From contig NZ_LNQC01000053.1 in the NCBI RefSeq assembly GCF_001651855.1, forward strand, positions 1 through 64,000: a stretch of DNA of 64,000 nucleotides, read 5' to 3'. This DNA is from Sinorhizobium americanum (lineage in GTDB: Bacteria > Pseudomonadota > Alphaproteobacteria > Rhizobiales > Rhizobiaceae). Made by a program: the position numbers and the translations under genes. Positions 26,847 through 39,420 of this stretch are shown one piece after another (the stretch's first letter is position 1; every line of letters begins with the position of its first letter). The notes beneath the pieces were generated by a model. It ran no database searches. It was not told where the DNA came from and saw nothing but the letters and a program-made list of their open reading frames with translations.

Positions 26847-27590
26847 TTGGAGAGAGAATTGGACGAGCCGCTTCGCGATACGCGCACATTGGTGATCCAG
26901 CTTCGCGATCGCATCGCCGATCTGATCCGCGAGGAGGCGCTGAAGCCCGGCGATAAATTGCCGACCGAGGCGCAACTGACGCAGCGTTTCAAGATTTCGC
27001 GGCCGGCGCTGCGGGAGGCCCTGAAACTGCTTGAACAGGACGGCGTCATCTATGTCGAGCATGGGCGCGGCCGGTTCGTCTCCGCCATGTCGGCCGTCCA
27101 GGTGGACAGGCCGATCACGGTGTTCGAGAGCGTCACCGACATGACGCGGCACTACGGCTATCAGGCTGTCAACAAGGTGCTTTCGATCGCAGAGGAAATC
27201 CCCGCCGCGTTGATCGCGGAACAACTGAAGCTTCATGAGGGCGAGCGCGTCGTCCGCCTCGAAAGGCTGCGGCTGCAGAAGGACGAACCGATCCTCTATT
27301 GCGTCGATTACATCCCGCGCAGCATCATCCCGAACCGCCTCTACGACATCGACTGGACCGGCTCACTGCTCGACCTGCTCGACCGCTACCGGCACCGGCC
27401 GCGCATGTCGTCGGCGACCGTCTCCGCGGTGATGCTGCCTGCAGACGTGATCGAACGGCACGACCTCAGGGACTTCGGACCGGCGTTGCTCATTCGCGAG
27501 ACCTGCTTCAGCACGGCCGGCGCGCCCGTCATCCACGCCATCGACTATCACCGCGGCAGCCATTTCACCTTCAGCTTCGCGCGCAAGTAG
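26847..27590 (+). CDS. GntR/HutC-family regulator with UTRA domain
   Basis: This 247-residue one-component regulator has an N-terminal winged helix (VIQLRDRIADLIREEALKPGD, then TEAQLTQRFKISRPALREAL) and a C-terminal UTRA effector domain (GERVVRLERLRLQKDEPILYCVDYI, with LIRETCFSTAGAPVIHAIDYH). The frame opens with TTG at 26847; another TTG at 26859 is better spaced from GGAGAGAG, so the true start may be 12 bp later. UTRA regulators bind small ligands, often phosphorylated amino sugars. It is divergent from the FrlB-like gene, and the two palindromic boxes in the gap are its likely targets. Confidence 0.8.
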   Translation: MERELDEPLRDTRTLVIQLRDRIADLIREEALKPGDKLPTEAQLTQRFKISRPALREALKLLEQDGVIYVEHGRGRFVSAMSAVQVDRPITVFESVTDMTRHYGYQAVNKVLSIAEEIPAALIAEQLKLHEGERVVRLERLRLQKDEPILYCVDYIPRSIIPNRLYDIDWTGSLLDLLDRYRHRPRMSSATVSAVMLPADVIERHDLRDFGPALLIRETCFSTAGAPVIHAIDYHRGSHFTFSFARK

Positions 27591-27594
27591 CCTC

Positions 27595-28395
27595 TCAATC
27601 GCCCTCGTCGGGGATATTGAGCAGGTGGCCGCAAGCCTTGCAGTGGACGGCATCGAGGTCGTGTCGCTGCAGCCCGCATTGGGGGCAGGGGAAGTTCACC
27701 TTGTGCGGACGCACCACCGCCTGGGCCAGCCTGACGAAGAGCGAGATGCCGATGATCATCGTTACGACGGAGGTGAGCTTGCCCAAGGTGCCAGGCAGCG
27801 TGATGTCGCCGAAGCCGGTCGTGGTGACCGTCGCCACCGTAAAATAAAGCGCGTCGACGAAGCCTTCGCCGCCTTCCTGCGCATAGAAGAAGGTCGTGTA
27901 GACGAAGCCTGTCATCATGAACAGGAACACGAGAAAGTTGAGGCAGGCGCGCACCACGTCCTGAAGATGCGCGCCTCCGATGCGGCGCAAACCGTCGCGA
28001 AGCAGCGGGCTTCTTCCGATCGCCCAGATCCGCATGGCTCTCAGGAATGCGAAATTGAACAGGAGGTCCGGGAACAGAAGGGTCCCGAGTATGATCAAAT
28101 CGATCCATGTCATCGGCCTTCTGAGGAAGACGCGCAGCGAGGGAGCCGAAAGGGCGCGCGCGAGCAGTTCGCCGCCGATCCAGGCGGCGATCGTGTAGTC
28201 TATGATGAGATAGGTGGGGCCTTCCCGGAGATAGGGACCCAATATGAAGAAGGCCAGGATGCTGAGGTCGATGAAAGCGAGCAGCGCTTGCCAACGCAGC
28301 GCTGAAGGATCGCGGCCGCGTTCAATGCGCTGCAGTGCGATCCGTAACGATCGGACATTCGTGGAGGCGGATCGCCTGCGCTCGGTCATATCCAT
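27595..28395 (-). CDS. voltage-gated-type potassium channel with C-terminal zinc ribbon
   Basis: This ion channel of 266 residues has a six-helix layout. An S1-S4-like part includes IDLSILAFFILGPYL, LIIDYTIAAWIGGEL and the arginine-bearing FAFLRAMRIWAIGRSPLLRDGLRR. The pore loop around residue 190 carries TTTGFGD, the K+ selectivity filter, followed by a last helix (LTSVVTMIIGISLFVRLAQAVV). The C-terminus replaces the usual RCK or cyclic-nucleotide domain with a four-cysteine zinc ribbon (CPQCG...CKACG), which may sense metal or redox state. The gene is convergent with the GntR regulator, only 4 bp apart, and is alone on its strand. Confidence 0.85.
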   Translation of the reverse strand: MDMTERRRSASTNVRSLRIALQRIERGRDPSALRWQALLAFIDLSILAFFILGPYLREGPTYLIIDYTIAAWIGGELLARALSAPSLRVFLRRPMTWIDLIILGTLLFPDLLFNFAFLRAMRIWAIGRSPLLRDGLRRIGGAHLQDVVRACLNFLVFLFMMTGFVYTTFFYAQEGGEGFVDALYFTVATVTTTGFGDITLPGTLGKLTSVVTMIIGISLFVRLAQAVVRPHKVNFPCPQCGLQRHDLDAVHCKACGHLLNIPDEGD

Positions 28396-28468
28396 GGGCT
28401 GGAGATAGGTTCAGGACGGTAGCCGTCAAGCACTTGCGGCGGCCGAGCACCCTAAAGACCGGGCGACG

Positions 28469-29836
28469 TCAGGACTCCCCGGCCGTCGCGCGCCCGACAT
28501 AATCCGCCCGGTTGATCCCGTGGCGCTGCAACTTGTCGTAAAAGGTCTTGCGGGGGATGCCGAGCGCCAGCAAGGTTTCCTTGACGTCGCCGCGATGGGC
28601 GGTCAGCGCCTCCTTCAAAATATCGGCCTCGTAGCGCTCCAGCCGTTCCGGCAGAGTGCCGCGGTTCGGCGTCGCCGGCGGGGCGGCGGGTTTGCCCGGA
28701 TCGGCCTCGACGCCGAGTGCAACCCGCTCGGCAAAATGGGAGAGTTCGCGCACATTGCCCGGCCAGGCATGCGACATCAGGTGGTCGCGGGTGGCGGCGG
28801 AGATCTCCGGCACCTCCCGCCCGAAACGCTCCGAGGCGCGTTTCAGGAAATGCGAGAAGAGCAGCGGAATGTCGTCGCGGCGTTCGCGGAGCGGCGGAAT
28901 GGACAGCGTGACGACGTTGAGGCGGTAATAGAGATCCTCGCGGAAATCGCCGCGCTCGGCCGGGTCGCCGAGGTCGATCTTGGCCGCCGCGACGACGCGG
29001 ATGTCGACCGGGCGGACAATATTGGTGCCGAGCGGCGTGATCTCGCGGGCTTCGAGCACGCGCAGCATCTTCACCTGCGTTGCCGGTGGCATCGCCTCGA
29101 TCTCGTCGAGGAACAGCGTGCCGCCGCTCGCATGCTCGATCCGGCCGATGCGCTTCTTGACCGCGCCGGTGAAGGCGCCGGGCTCGTGGCCGAAAAGCTC
29201 GCTCTCGATCACCGTTTCCGGCAGCGCGCCGCAATTCAGCGCGACGAAATTGCCGCTCCGGCGCCGGCTCCACTGGTGCAGAAGCGTCGCGACGACCTCC
29301 TTGCCGCTGCCGGTCTCTCCTGCGACCAGCACATCGACGTCGGTGTCCGCAATGTGCCTGAGTGTCTGCCGCAGCCGTTCCATCACCTGCGTCTGGCCGA
29401 TCAGCGGCAGGCTTTCCGAGGCGGCCTCGGCCGCCTGCCGAAGCGCGCGATTCTCCGTCACTAGGCGGCGTTTTTCCTCAGCCCGCCGCGCGCTCTGGAC
29501 GAGACGGTCGGCGGCAAAGGGCTTGGCGATGAAGTCATAGACGCCGTCCTGGATGGCCTGGACCGCCATCGGTATGTCGCCGTGGCCGGTCACCAGGATC
29601 ACCGGAAGGTCGGCGTCGAGCGCGGCGATCCGGCGGAAGAATGCGAGCCCGTCCATGCCCGGCATGCGGATATCGCTGATGACGACGCCCTCGAACCCGG
29701 GATCGAGTTTCGCGAGCGCCTCGGCCGCACTGGCGAAGGGCGACACAGTAAAGCCGGCAAGTTCCAGGGTCTGCTGCATCGCCTTGCGCAGGTCGGGGTC
29801 GTCATCGACCAGGAATACTGAGGGGGCGCGGTTCAT
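28469..29836 (-). CDS. dctD: C4-dicarboxylate transport response regulator, sigma-54 activator
   Basis: DctD activates dctA transcription with sigma-54 RNA polymerase. The domains are an N-terminal receiver ([11 protein letters not shown], phospho-acceptor in [12 protein letters not shown]), a central AAA+ domain with Walker A GETGSGKE, the sigma-54 contact loop GAFTGA and Walker [13 protein letters not shown], and a Fis-type C-terminal helix-turn-helix ([20 protein letters not shown]). The length of 455 residues is normal. Its start overlaps the dctB stop, so the kinase and regulator are coupled. Its binding site, TGTGCGGATTTCCGCACA, is visible upstream of dctA at 31734-31751. Confidence 0.93.
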   Translation of the reverse strand: MNRAPSVFLVDDDPDLRKAMQQTLELAGFTVSPFASAAEALAKLDPGFEGVVISDIRMPGMDGLAFFRRIAALDADLPVILVTGHGDIPMAVQAIQDGVYDFIAKPFAADRLVQSARRAEEKRRLVTENRALRQAAEAASESLPLIGQTQVMERLRQTLRHIADTDVDVLVAGETGSGKEVVATLLHQWSRRRSGNFVALNCGALPETVIESELFGHEPGAFTGAVKKRIGRIEHASGGTLFLDEIEAMPPATQVKMLRVLEAREITPLGTNIVRPVDIRVVAAAKIDLGDPAERGDFREDLYYRLNVVTLSIPPLRERRDDIPLLFSHFLKRASERFGREVPEISAATRDHLMSHAWPGNVRELSHFAERVALGVEADPGKPAAPPATPNRGTLPERLERYEADILKEALTAHRGDVKETLLALGIPRKTFYDKLQRHGINRADYVGRATAGES

Positions 29837-31692
29837 TGCGCGTCAGCCTTCTTCAGATGCACGGTGAATGTCGTTCCGGACGGGCCGCTCTCGACCTCGA
29901 TCGTGCCGCCATAGTCGTTCACGATCTCCTTGGAGATCGCAAGACCGAGGCCGAGGCCCTCCTCCTTCGAAGTATTGAAGGGGGTGAACAGCTCGTCCAG
30001 AATGGCGGTCGGTATCCCCGGTCCATTGTCGGCGACGGTGAGCGCGATGCCGCCCGCCGTCTCCTCGCAACGCACCCGGATCAGCGCGTCGTCGCGATCG
30101 CCGATCGCTTCCAGCGCGTTCTGCAGCAGGTTGATCAGCACCTGTTCCAGCCGGATGCGATTGCCATGCGCCTTGAGGCCATCCGGCGGCAGCTCGATGC
30201 GGATCGCGTCCATGCGACCGGCGAAGCGACTGCGTAAGAGTAGAAGCGCCCCCTCGACGACATCCTTCATCGCCGTCGGCTCGGCGGCGAAGTGGCCCTT
30301 GCGGGCAAAGCGCCGCAACTCGTCGGTGATCGCACCGACGCGTTCGGTAAGCTCGGCGATGCTCTCCATGTTCTCGGCGGCGATCGCGCTCTGGCCGCGG
30401 TCGAGAAAGGTGCGGGCATTGTCGGCATAGGCGCGGATGGTCGCCACTGGCTGGTTGATCTCATGGGCTACGCCGGCCGCGACCTGGCCGAGGATTGCGA
30501 GCCGGTTCGCCTGGACGAGATCCTGCTGGACGGATTGCAGCTTCTCGGCCGTCTGCCGATGGTCGGCGATCTCGGTTTCAAGGCGATCGCGGGCCATGCT
30601 GAGGTCACGCGTGCGCTCCGTGACCTTGTGTTCCAGTTCGGCGCGCGCCAACCGCTCCCTCGCCGATCGCATGGCGACGACCTGCCGCCGGCGCAGCAGA
30701 AATGCGGTAAGCGAGAGAAGCGGCACCAACGCGGCCAGCATGAGGAGCCGCATCTCCCGCGCGCCCGCCGCAAGCGCCGCCTTCAGCGGTGACAGTTGCT
30801 CAAGTCGCCAGTTAGTGGATGGCACCGACGTCTCGACACGCAGGAAGGCCTCCGTGCCGTCGCCGGGCAGCAGCGCCTCCATCGCCGAAGAGCCGTCCGG
30901 CCGGGCCTCGATCCGGTCAAAAGGCAGCGGCAGCAGCGGCGCGTCGCCGAACTGCAGGCTCTCGCGAATCCCGGCAAGCCGATCGTCGGGGATCGGCCCC
31001 GTCGTCATGAAGCGCCAAGAGGGCAGACTGGTGATCAGCACGATGCCGCGCCGGTCGGTGACATAGGTCGGCTTGTCCGTGAGCCGCCAGTCGGCCTCGA
31101 CGCCGTCGAATTCGAGCTTGGCGACGATGACACCGAGCGGACCGCCCGGCCCGTCGACGCGGTGCGAGATGTAGAGGCCAGGCCGCCGGCTCACCGTTCC
31201 CATGGCGAAATGCTCGCCCTTGCCGTCGCGCATCGCCAGGCGGAAATAGTCGCGGAAGGCATAGTCGTTGCCGACAAAGCTCGTCGGCTCCCGCCAGTTG
31301 CTGGCGGCGACGGCGACGCCGTCGCGGCCGATCAGATAGACGACGGCCGCTTCGGCACTTGTCGCCAGGCTTTCGAGCTTACGATTGATCGGCTCAAGCG
31401 ACTGAGGATTCGGTGAAGCCAGCGCTTGGCGAATGGCAGTGTCGTCGGAAAGGACCAGGGGCAGGGCCCGCTGCCGTTCGACGACAGCCCTGAGCAGCGA
31501 TGCTTTAAGGCTGGCGTCAATGCGGCTTTGCTCAGCAAGGTCGTCCAAAGCCTGTGACCGGCCATATGCTCCGGCAATGAGGAACCCGGCGACGAGAAGC
31601 GCGAGCGCTACGGCCGCGAACAGGAGCCACGATCTGTACGCCCGGCGGCGCAGCGTGCCCAGATCGTCCGTGCCTTCCGGGTATTTGGTCAT
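29833..31692 (-). CDS. dctB: C4-dicarboxylate sensor histidine kinase
   Basis: DctB senses external C4-dicarboxylates (together with DctA) and phosphorylates DctD. The 619-residue protein has a first membrane helix ([21 protein letters not shown]), a periplasmic tandem sensor domain of about 260 residues, and a second helix ([18 protein letters not shown]). A cytoplasmic coiled coil and kinase core follow: the H-box is [20 protein letters not shown], and the ATP-lid motifs are VADNGPGIP and [13 protein letters not shown] chose the ATG at 31692; the longer frame to 31752 would overlap the DctD-binding palindrome. It is divergent from dctA. Confidence 0.9.
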   Translation of the reverse strand: MTKYPEGTDDLGTLRRRAYRSWLLFAAVALALLVAGFLIAGAYGRSQALDDLAEQSRIDASLKASLLRAVVERQRALPLVLSDDTAIRQALASPNPQSLEPINRKLESLATSAEAAVVYLIGRDGVAVAASNWREPTSFVGNDYAFRDYFRLAMRDGKGEHFAMGTVSRRPGLYISHRVDGPGGPLGVIVAKLEFDGVEADWRLTDKPTYVTDRRGIVLITSLPSWRFMTTGPIPDDRLAGIRESLQFGDAPLLPLPFDRIEARPDGSSAMEALLPGDGTEAFLRVETSVPSTNWRLEQLSPLKAALAAGAREMRLLMLAALVPLLSLTAFLLRRRQVVAMRSARERLARAELEHKVTERTRDLSMARDRLETEIADHRQTAEKLQSVQQDLVQANRLAILGQVAAGVAHEINQPVATIRAYADNARTFLDRGQSAIAAENMESIAELTERVGAITDELRRFARKGHFAAEPTAMKDVVEGALLLLRSRFAGRMDAIRIELPPDGLKAHGNRIRLEQVLINLLQNALEAIGDRDDALIRVRCEETAGGIALTVADNGPGIPTAILDELFTPFNTSKEEGLGLGLAISKEIVNDYGGTIEVESGPSGTTFTVHLKKADAQ

Positions 31693-31733
31693 GGCGGCAT
31701 TGTGCATGTTTTCGCCCGGCGCACCAGCCAGCC

Positions 31734-31751
31734 TGTGCGGATTTCCGCACA
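31734..31751. promoter_or_regulatory. DctD upstream activator site
   Basis: TGTGCGGATTTCCGCACA is an 18-bp palindrome, mismatched only at the centre, about 75 bp upstream of the dctA -24 element. It matches the form of the high-affinity DctD site of rhizobial dctA promoters. It also lies 42 bp upstream of the dctB start. Confidence 0.85.
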
Positions 31752-31825
31752 TGTCGATAAGCCGGTCTGGCAGTCGGTCATCGAAAGACCAGCGATTTCA
31801 AAGACATGTGGCATCGACCGCAAAT

Positions 31826-31841
31826 TGGCACGCCCGTTGCA
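31826..31841 (+). promoter_or_regulatory. sigma-54 promoter of dctA
   Basis: TGGCACGCCCGTTGCA matches the -24/-12 consensus TGGCAC-N5-TTGC exactly. It lies about 104 bp upstream of the dctA start codon and downstream of the DctD palindrome, the expected geometry for enhancer activation. Confidence 0.92.
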
Positions 31842-31944
31842 AACAAGCTCCACAAGGCAGCCGCGGCTGTCGATCTTCGGAAAGTAGCCCGGGAGGCCCG
31901 GCACGTTGCCGGACTGGGCATGCGCCCCAAGTGGAGGATATCAC

Positions 31945-33273
31945 ATGATCATCGAGCATTCCGCGGAGGTCCGCGGCAAGACACCCTTTTACCGCCATCT
32001 CTATGTCCAGGTTCTGGTGGCAATCGCCGCCGGCATCCTGCTCGGGCATTTCTATCCCGAGCTCGGCACGCAGCTGAAGCCGCTTGGCGACGCCTTCATC
32101 AAGCTCGTCAAGATGATCATCGCGCCGGTGATCTTCCTGACGGTCGCGACCGGCATTGCCGGAATGACCGATCTCGCCAAGGTCGGCCGCGTCGCCGGCA
32201 AGGCGATGATCTACTTCCTGACCTTCTCCACCCTTGCGCTCGTCATTGGCCTGATCGTGGCCAATGTGGTGCAGCCGGGTGCGGGCATGCATATCGACCC
32301 GGCCTCACTTGATGCGAAGGCGGTCGCCTCCTATGCCGCAAAGGCGCATGAGCAGTCGATCACCGGCTTCCTGATGAACATCATCCCGACGACGCTCGTC
32401 GGCGCCTTTGCCGAGGGCGACATCCTGCAGGTGCTGTTCATCTCGGTGCTCTTCGGCATCTCGCTGGCGATCGTCGGCAAAAAGGCCGAGCCGGTCGTCG
32501 ATTTCCTGCAGGCGCTGACGCTGCCGATCTTCCGGCTGGTGGCGATCCTGATGAAGGCCGCCCCGATCGGCGCCTTCGGCGCCATGGCGTTCACCATCGG
32601 CAAATACGGCGTCGCCTCGATCGCCAACCTCGCCATGCTGATCGGCACCTTCTATCTCACCTCGTTCCTGTTCGTCTTCGTCGTGCTCGGCGCGGTGGCC
32701 CGCTATAACGGCTTCTCGATCGTGGCGCTGATCCGCTACATCAAGGAGGAACTCCTGCTGGTGCTCGGCACGTCCTCCTCGGAAGCGGCCCTGCCGGGCC
32801 TCATGAACAAGATGGAGAAGGCCGGCTGCAAGCGCTCGGTCGTCGGCCTCGTCATTCCGACCGGCTATTCCTTCAATCTCGACGGCACGAATATCTACAT
32901 GACGCTGGCGGCGCTCTTCATCGCCCAGGCGACCGACACGCCGCTCTCCTATGGCGACCAGATCCTGCTCCTGCTCGTCGCTATGCTGAGCTCGAAGGGC
33001 GCGGCCGGCATCACCGGCGCTGGCTTCATCACGCTGGCCGCGACGCTCTCCGTCGTCCCCTCCGTGCCGGTCGCCGGTATGGCGCTTATCCTCGGCATCG
33101 ATCGCTTCATGTCGGAGTGCCGGGCGCTCACCAACTTCGTCGGCAATGCGGTGGCGACGCTGGTGGTGGCGAAGTGGGAAGGCGAGCTCGATCAGGCGCA
33201 GCTTGCGGTGGCACTTGGCGGCCATCAGCCGATCGAAACCATTCCGGGGGCAGCGGTTCAGCCCGCCGAATAA
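31945..33273 (+). CDS. dctA: C4-dicarboxylate transporter DctA
   Basis: This secondary transporter takes up succinate, malate and fumarate with cations and is essential for feeding nitrogen-fixing bacteroids in rhizobia. It is 442 residues long, with the dicarboxylate/amino acid:cation symporter (DAACS) pattern. Visible segments are [40 protein letters not shown], the serine-rich loop [18 protein letters not shown], and the substrate-binding [18 protein letters not shown] and [20 protein letters not shown]. The ATG at 31945 follows GGAGG. Transcription should start at the sigma-54 promoter at 31826, activated by DctD. A factor-independent terminator follows. Confidence 0.95.
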   Translation: MIIEHSAEVRGKTPFYRHLYVQVLVAIAAGILLGHFYPELGTQLKPLGDAFIKLVKMIIAPVIFLTVATGIAGMTDLAKVGRVAGKAMIYFLTFSTLALVIGLIVANVVQPGAGMHIDPASLDAKAVASYAAKAHEQSITGFLMNIIPTTLVGAFAEGDILQVLFISVLFGISLAIVGKKAEPVVDFLQALTLPIFRLVAILMKAAPIGAFGAMAFTIGKYGVASIANLAMLIGTFYLTSFLFVFVVLGAVARYNGFSIVALIRYIKEELLLVLGTSSSEAALPGLMNKMEKAGCKRSVVGLVIPTGYSFNLDGTNIYMTLAALFIAQATDTPLSYGDQILLLLVAMLSSKGAAGITGAGFITLAATLSVVPSVPVAGMALILGIDRFMSECRALTNFVGNAVATLVVAKWEGELDQAQLAVALGGHQPIETIPGAAVQPAE

Positions 33274-33311
33274 CTTGCCTCCCAGGGCAATGCACGATGA
33301 GTGCGGCTTGG

Positions 33312-33342
33312 CGCGGTCCGGCTTTCCGGGCCGCGTCTTTTT
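33312..33342 (+). terminator. factor-independent terminator of dctA
   Basis: A 10-bp GC-rich stem (CGCGGTCCGG with CCGGGCCGCG, one G-T pair) and a 4-base loop are followed by TCTTTTT. It lies 39 bp after the dctA stop. Confidence 0.8.
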
Positions 33343-33392
33343 CTGATGCGAGGGGTTATGGCGGCAGTTGCAATGTCAACGGATGGCGACAG

Positions 33393-33572
33393 CCCCCTCT
33401 GGCCTGCCGGCCATCTCCCCCACAAGGGTGGCGATCGACCCGCGGCGAGCCAATCGCTTGAAGATAGACGCTTGCAGATGCGGAACCGCTTTTGACAGGC
33501 GCACGGGGCATGCCACATCCGATCTCCCCCTTGTGGGCCTTGTGGGGGAGATGGTCGGCAGGCCAGAGGGGG
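33393..33572. repeat. rhizobial intergenic mosaic palindrome
   Basis: Inverted arms of about 35 bp (33393-33428 and 33537-33572) agree at all but one position and enclose roughly 110 bp. The arms contain CTGGCCTGCCGGCCATCTCC and CCCACAAGGG. A partial third copy of the CTCCCCCTTGTGGG tip lies at 33524-33537. This element fills most of the 350-bp gap between dctA and the convergent response regulator, apart from the dctA terminator. It has no coding potential that I can support. Confidence 0.75.
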
Positions 33573-33624
33573 GTACCGGCGTCTGCATACGCCCTGAGCC
33601 TATCTGAGCCATTGGCTGCGAAAA

Positions 33625-34540
33625 CTAAATCCCGTGCAGCACCTGCGTCGCCTTGACCGCCGCCGAAGCGCGGTTCTCGACGCCGAGTTTCACATAGATC
33701 TGTTCGAGATGCTTGGTGACGGTGCGGGCGCTGAGGCCAAGGATCTCGCCGATGTCGCGGTTGGATTTTCCCTTGGCGATCCAGAGCAGCACCTCGGATT
33801 CGCGTTGCGTGAGCTGAAAATGCTGGCGCAGCATCTCATCGTCACTAATGCCGTTCTCGGCGGTCAGGCGGAAGAGATACTCGTTGGCGCCGATCGCGCC
33901 GAGATAGGAAATCTGCAGGCCCGTCTGGCCGGCCTGATGGAGCGTCAGGCTGCCCTGCTTGTCGCCGCCATGTTTCTCTCGCTCCCGCATCCAGGCGGCG
34001 ACGCGGGCGGCCACCACCGCAAGTCCGTCGTCGCTGCCGGTGGCGGCGTTGACGAGGCGGGTCGCCTGCGGCGTCGACCAGCGCACGGTGCCGTCGCCGC
34101 GCATGGCCAGCAGGTGCCGGCCGGCGGCATCGAGCGCGACGCGGGCACTCTGGGCCGAGCGCGCATTGGAAAGATGGACGCGGATACGGGCGCGCAACTC
34201 GTCGATGTTGATCGGTTTGGTCAGATAGTCGACGCCGCCGGCCTCCAGCGCCCGCACCACATGTTCCGTCTCGGTCAGCCCGGTCATGAAGACAACCGGC
34301 ACCTGGGCGACCGAGGCATTCGCCTTCAGCCGGGCGCAGGTGTCGAAACCGTCCATGCCCGGCATCACCGCGTCGAGCAGGATGAGGTCGGGGGTGATGC
34401 GATCGGCGATGTTGAGCGCCGCATGGCCGGATGTGGCGATCAGCACGGAAAAGCCGGACTGTTCCAGCGCCTCGGTCAGGAAACCGAGCGCCTCCGGAGA
34501 GTCATCGACAAGCAGAACGATGTCGCGCGGATTGGCGGCT

Positions 34541-34548
<8 letters not shown>
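33625..34548 (-). CDS. response regulator with LuxR-type DNA-binding domain
   Basis: This 307-residue protein has an N-terminal receiver (IVLLVDDSPEALGF, acceptor Asp in LILLDAVMPGMDG, FMTGLTETEH, and Lys in YLTKPINIDEL). A linker domain of about 100 residues follows, then a C-terminal LuxR helix-turn-helix (LTQRESEVLLWIAKGKSNRDIGEILGLSARTVTKHLEQIY). Its start overlaps the end of the fusion kinase gene by 8 bp, so it is the cognate partner. Targets are unknown. The nearby urea-uptake operon is a candidate, because this type of permease-kinase/LuxR pair tends to accompany urea or purine metabolism. Confidence 0.85.
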
Positions 34549-37918
<3,370 letters not shown>

Positions 37919-38067
37919 GTTGCCTCGTCGTTTGCTGTATCCGCCGGTCTCTGCCTAATTTCCCAGCAAGCGAAGGCGACGCACCAAATTTATGCAGTGC
38001 AGAAAGCGCGAAAGCAAGCTGAAACGGCCAGTCGCTGGGAACTCACGACAGGGCGTGGGCAATCGGC

Positions 38068-38120
38068 TTGACAGAAATGTGCCTTCCTGTAATAAACCAG
38101 AAAGTTAATTATCTTACAGG
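38068..38120 (+). promoter_or_regulatory. promoter and ArsR-type operator of the 38125 operon
   Basis: TTGACA (38068-38073) and TAATAA (38090-38095) with a 16-bp spacer form a good sigma-70 promoter. An inverted repeat CCTGTAA (38086-38092)/TTACAGG (38114-38120) overlaps the -10 region and ends just before the ArsR start. It is the likely autorepression site. Confidence 0.65.
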
Positions 38121-38124
38121 TTAA

Positions 38125-38472
38125 ATGCAGGGCATGGATCAGTTGAGCAGCACGCTGTCGGCCTTGGCCGATCCGACCCGTCGGGCCATTATCGCCCGTC
38201 TTGCCGCGGGCGAGGCGACGGTGAACGAATTGGCGGCTCCGTTCGACATGAGCCTGCCAGCCGTCTCCAAGCATCTGAAGGTGCTGGAGCGCGCCGGCCT
38301 CATAGCGCGCGGCCGCAACGCGCAGTGGCGGCCTTGCCGGCTGCAGGCGGAGCCATTGAAGGAGATTGCCGATTGGATCGGGCGCTACCGTCAGTTCTGG
38401 GAGGGCAGCTTCGACCGCCTCGACAGCTATCTCGATGAATTGCAGCGCAACGATAAATCGAATCAGGACTGA
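38125..38472 (+). CDS. ArsR-family repressor (SRPBCC-associated)
   Basis: This winged-helix regulator of 115 residues (LSSTLSALADPTRRAIIARLAAGEATVNELA, then SLPAVSKHLKVLERAGLIARG) belongs to the subgroup without metal-binding cysteines that is regularly paired with an SRPBCC/AHSA1 protein. Start candidates are the ATG at 38125 and at 38134 (MDQLSST); the second has a GCAGGG site. It heads an operon with the SRPBCC gene and a GFA-like gene. The operator described at 38086-38120 indicates self-repression. The inducer is unknown. Confidence 0.85.
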   Translation: MQGMDQLSSTLSALADPTRRAIIARLAAGEATVNELAAPFDMSLPAVSKHLKVLERAGLIARGRNAQWRPCRLQAEPLKEIADWIGRYRQFWEGSFDRLDSYLDELQRNDKSNQD

Positions 38473-38501
38473 ACCGAGCCTGTCTGAGAAGGGAGAAGAC
38501 A

Positions 38502-38966
38502 ATGAATGCTCCATCTCTCAAGGAGGAGATCGCCCTGACCATCACGCGCGTCCTTGCCGCGCCTCGCGAGATGGTCTTCAAAGTCTGGACCACGCCGGAG
38601 CACCTCGCGCGCTGGTGGGGACCGAAAGACTTCACAGCGCCCAGCATCGCGGCGGATTTTCATGAAGGCGGTGCCTGGCGCAGTTGCATCCGCTCGCCGG
38701 AAGGGCAGGACTACTGGGCCCGCGGCATCTATCGCGAGATCGTGCCGCCGAGCCGCATCGTCTTCACTTTCGCCTGGGAAGAGGAGGGCGCGTTGGACAC
38801 GCTGATCACCGTCACCTTCGAGCAGGTGGCGGGCGGCACAAGGCTCACTTTCCGCCAAGCGCCCTTCGCAACCGTCGAGAGCCGCGATTCGCACGCGGAA
38901 GGATGGGGCGAATGCATGGATCGCCTCGATGCCTATGTCGTTGCGCTGAAGGAGGACATCCAATGA
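38502..38966 (+). CDS. SRPBCC (AHSA1-like) domain protein
   Basis: This cytoplasmic protein of 154 residues has the START-like helix-grip fold seen in Hsp90-activator AHSA1 C-terminal domains. The landmarks are LTITRVLAAPREMVFKVWTT, HLARWWGPKDFTA, DFHEGGAWRSCIRSPEG and SHAEGWGECMDRLDAYV. Such proteins bind hydrophobic ligands in a cavity and are commonly encoded behind an ArsR gene, as here (29 bp downstream). The exact function is not known. Its stop overlaps the start of the GFA gene (ATGA). Confidence 0.85.
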   Translation: MNAPSLKEEIALTITRVLAAPREMVFKVWTTPEHLARWWGPKDFTAPSIAADFHEGGAWRSCIRSPEGQDYWARGIYREIVPPSRIVFTFAWEEEGALDTLITVTFEQVAGGTRLTFRQAPFATVESRDSHAEGWGECMDRLDAYVVALKEDIQ

Positions 38967-39411
38967 AGAAGACCTATCACGGCAGCTGTCATTGCCGAGC
39001 GGTTCGCTTTCCGCAAATCTCGACCTTGCGCCGGAAGGCGAGCGATCCGAGCCGGCGCGGCCGGGCGTGTGGTGGGCGACGACCTTCCGCTGCAACTGCT
39101 CCTCTTGCCTCAAGACGCGTTTCTGGAAAATCTTCGTGACGCCTGAGGATTTCTCCCTGCTTTCCGGTGAGGAGGCGCTCGTCGAATACCGCTTCGGTGA
39201 GCGCTTGATTCGCCATGTCTTTTGCAAGCATTGCGGCGTCCATCCCTTCGCCAGCGCCGATTTCGAGATGCTAGGCGGACCGTTTCATGCGGTGAACATC
39301 GCCTGCCTTGACGATGCGGCCGACGAGGAGTTGGCGAATGCCCCGATCGTCTACGAGGATGGCCGGCACGATGCCTGGGAGCGGGCACCGGCGGTGACCG
39401 GCCATTTGTAA
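38963..39411 (+). pseudogene. GFA-family (glutathione-dependent formaldehyde-activating) protein, frameshifted
   Basis: The first frame starts at the ATG at 38963 with the family N-terminus MKKTYHGSCHCRAVRF, containing the first zinc cysteines. The family sequence then continues in another frame: SANLDLAPEGERSEPARPG, TTFRCNCSSCLKTRFWKIF with the second cysteine pair, and HVFCKHCGVHPFA with the third. One missing base in the TTT run near 39008-39010 explains the shift. With the base restored the protein would be about 149 residues with all six zinc ligands. Either the gene is a recent pseudogene or there is a sequencing error in a short homopolymer. It is the last gene of the ArsR/SRPBCC operon. 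Confidence 0.75.
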
Positions 39412-39420
39412 CCCCGCCGA

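Noticed and set aside
31693-31752. Longer start for dctB
   Set aside because: It would place the DctD-binding palindrome inside the coding sequence; the ATG at 31692 matches the usual DctB length.
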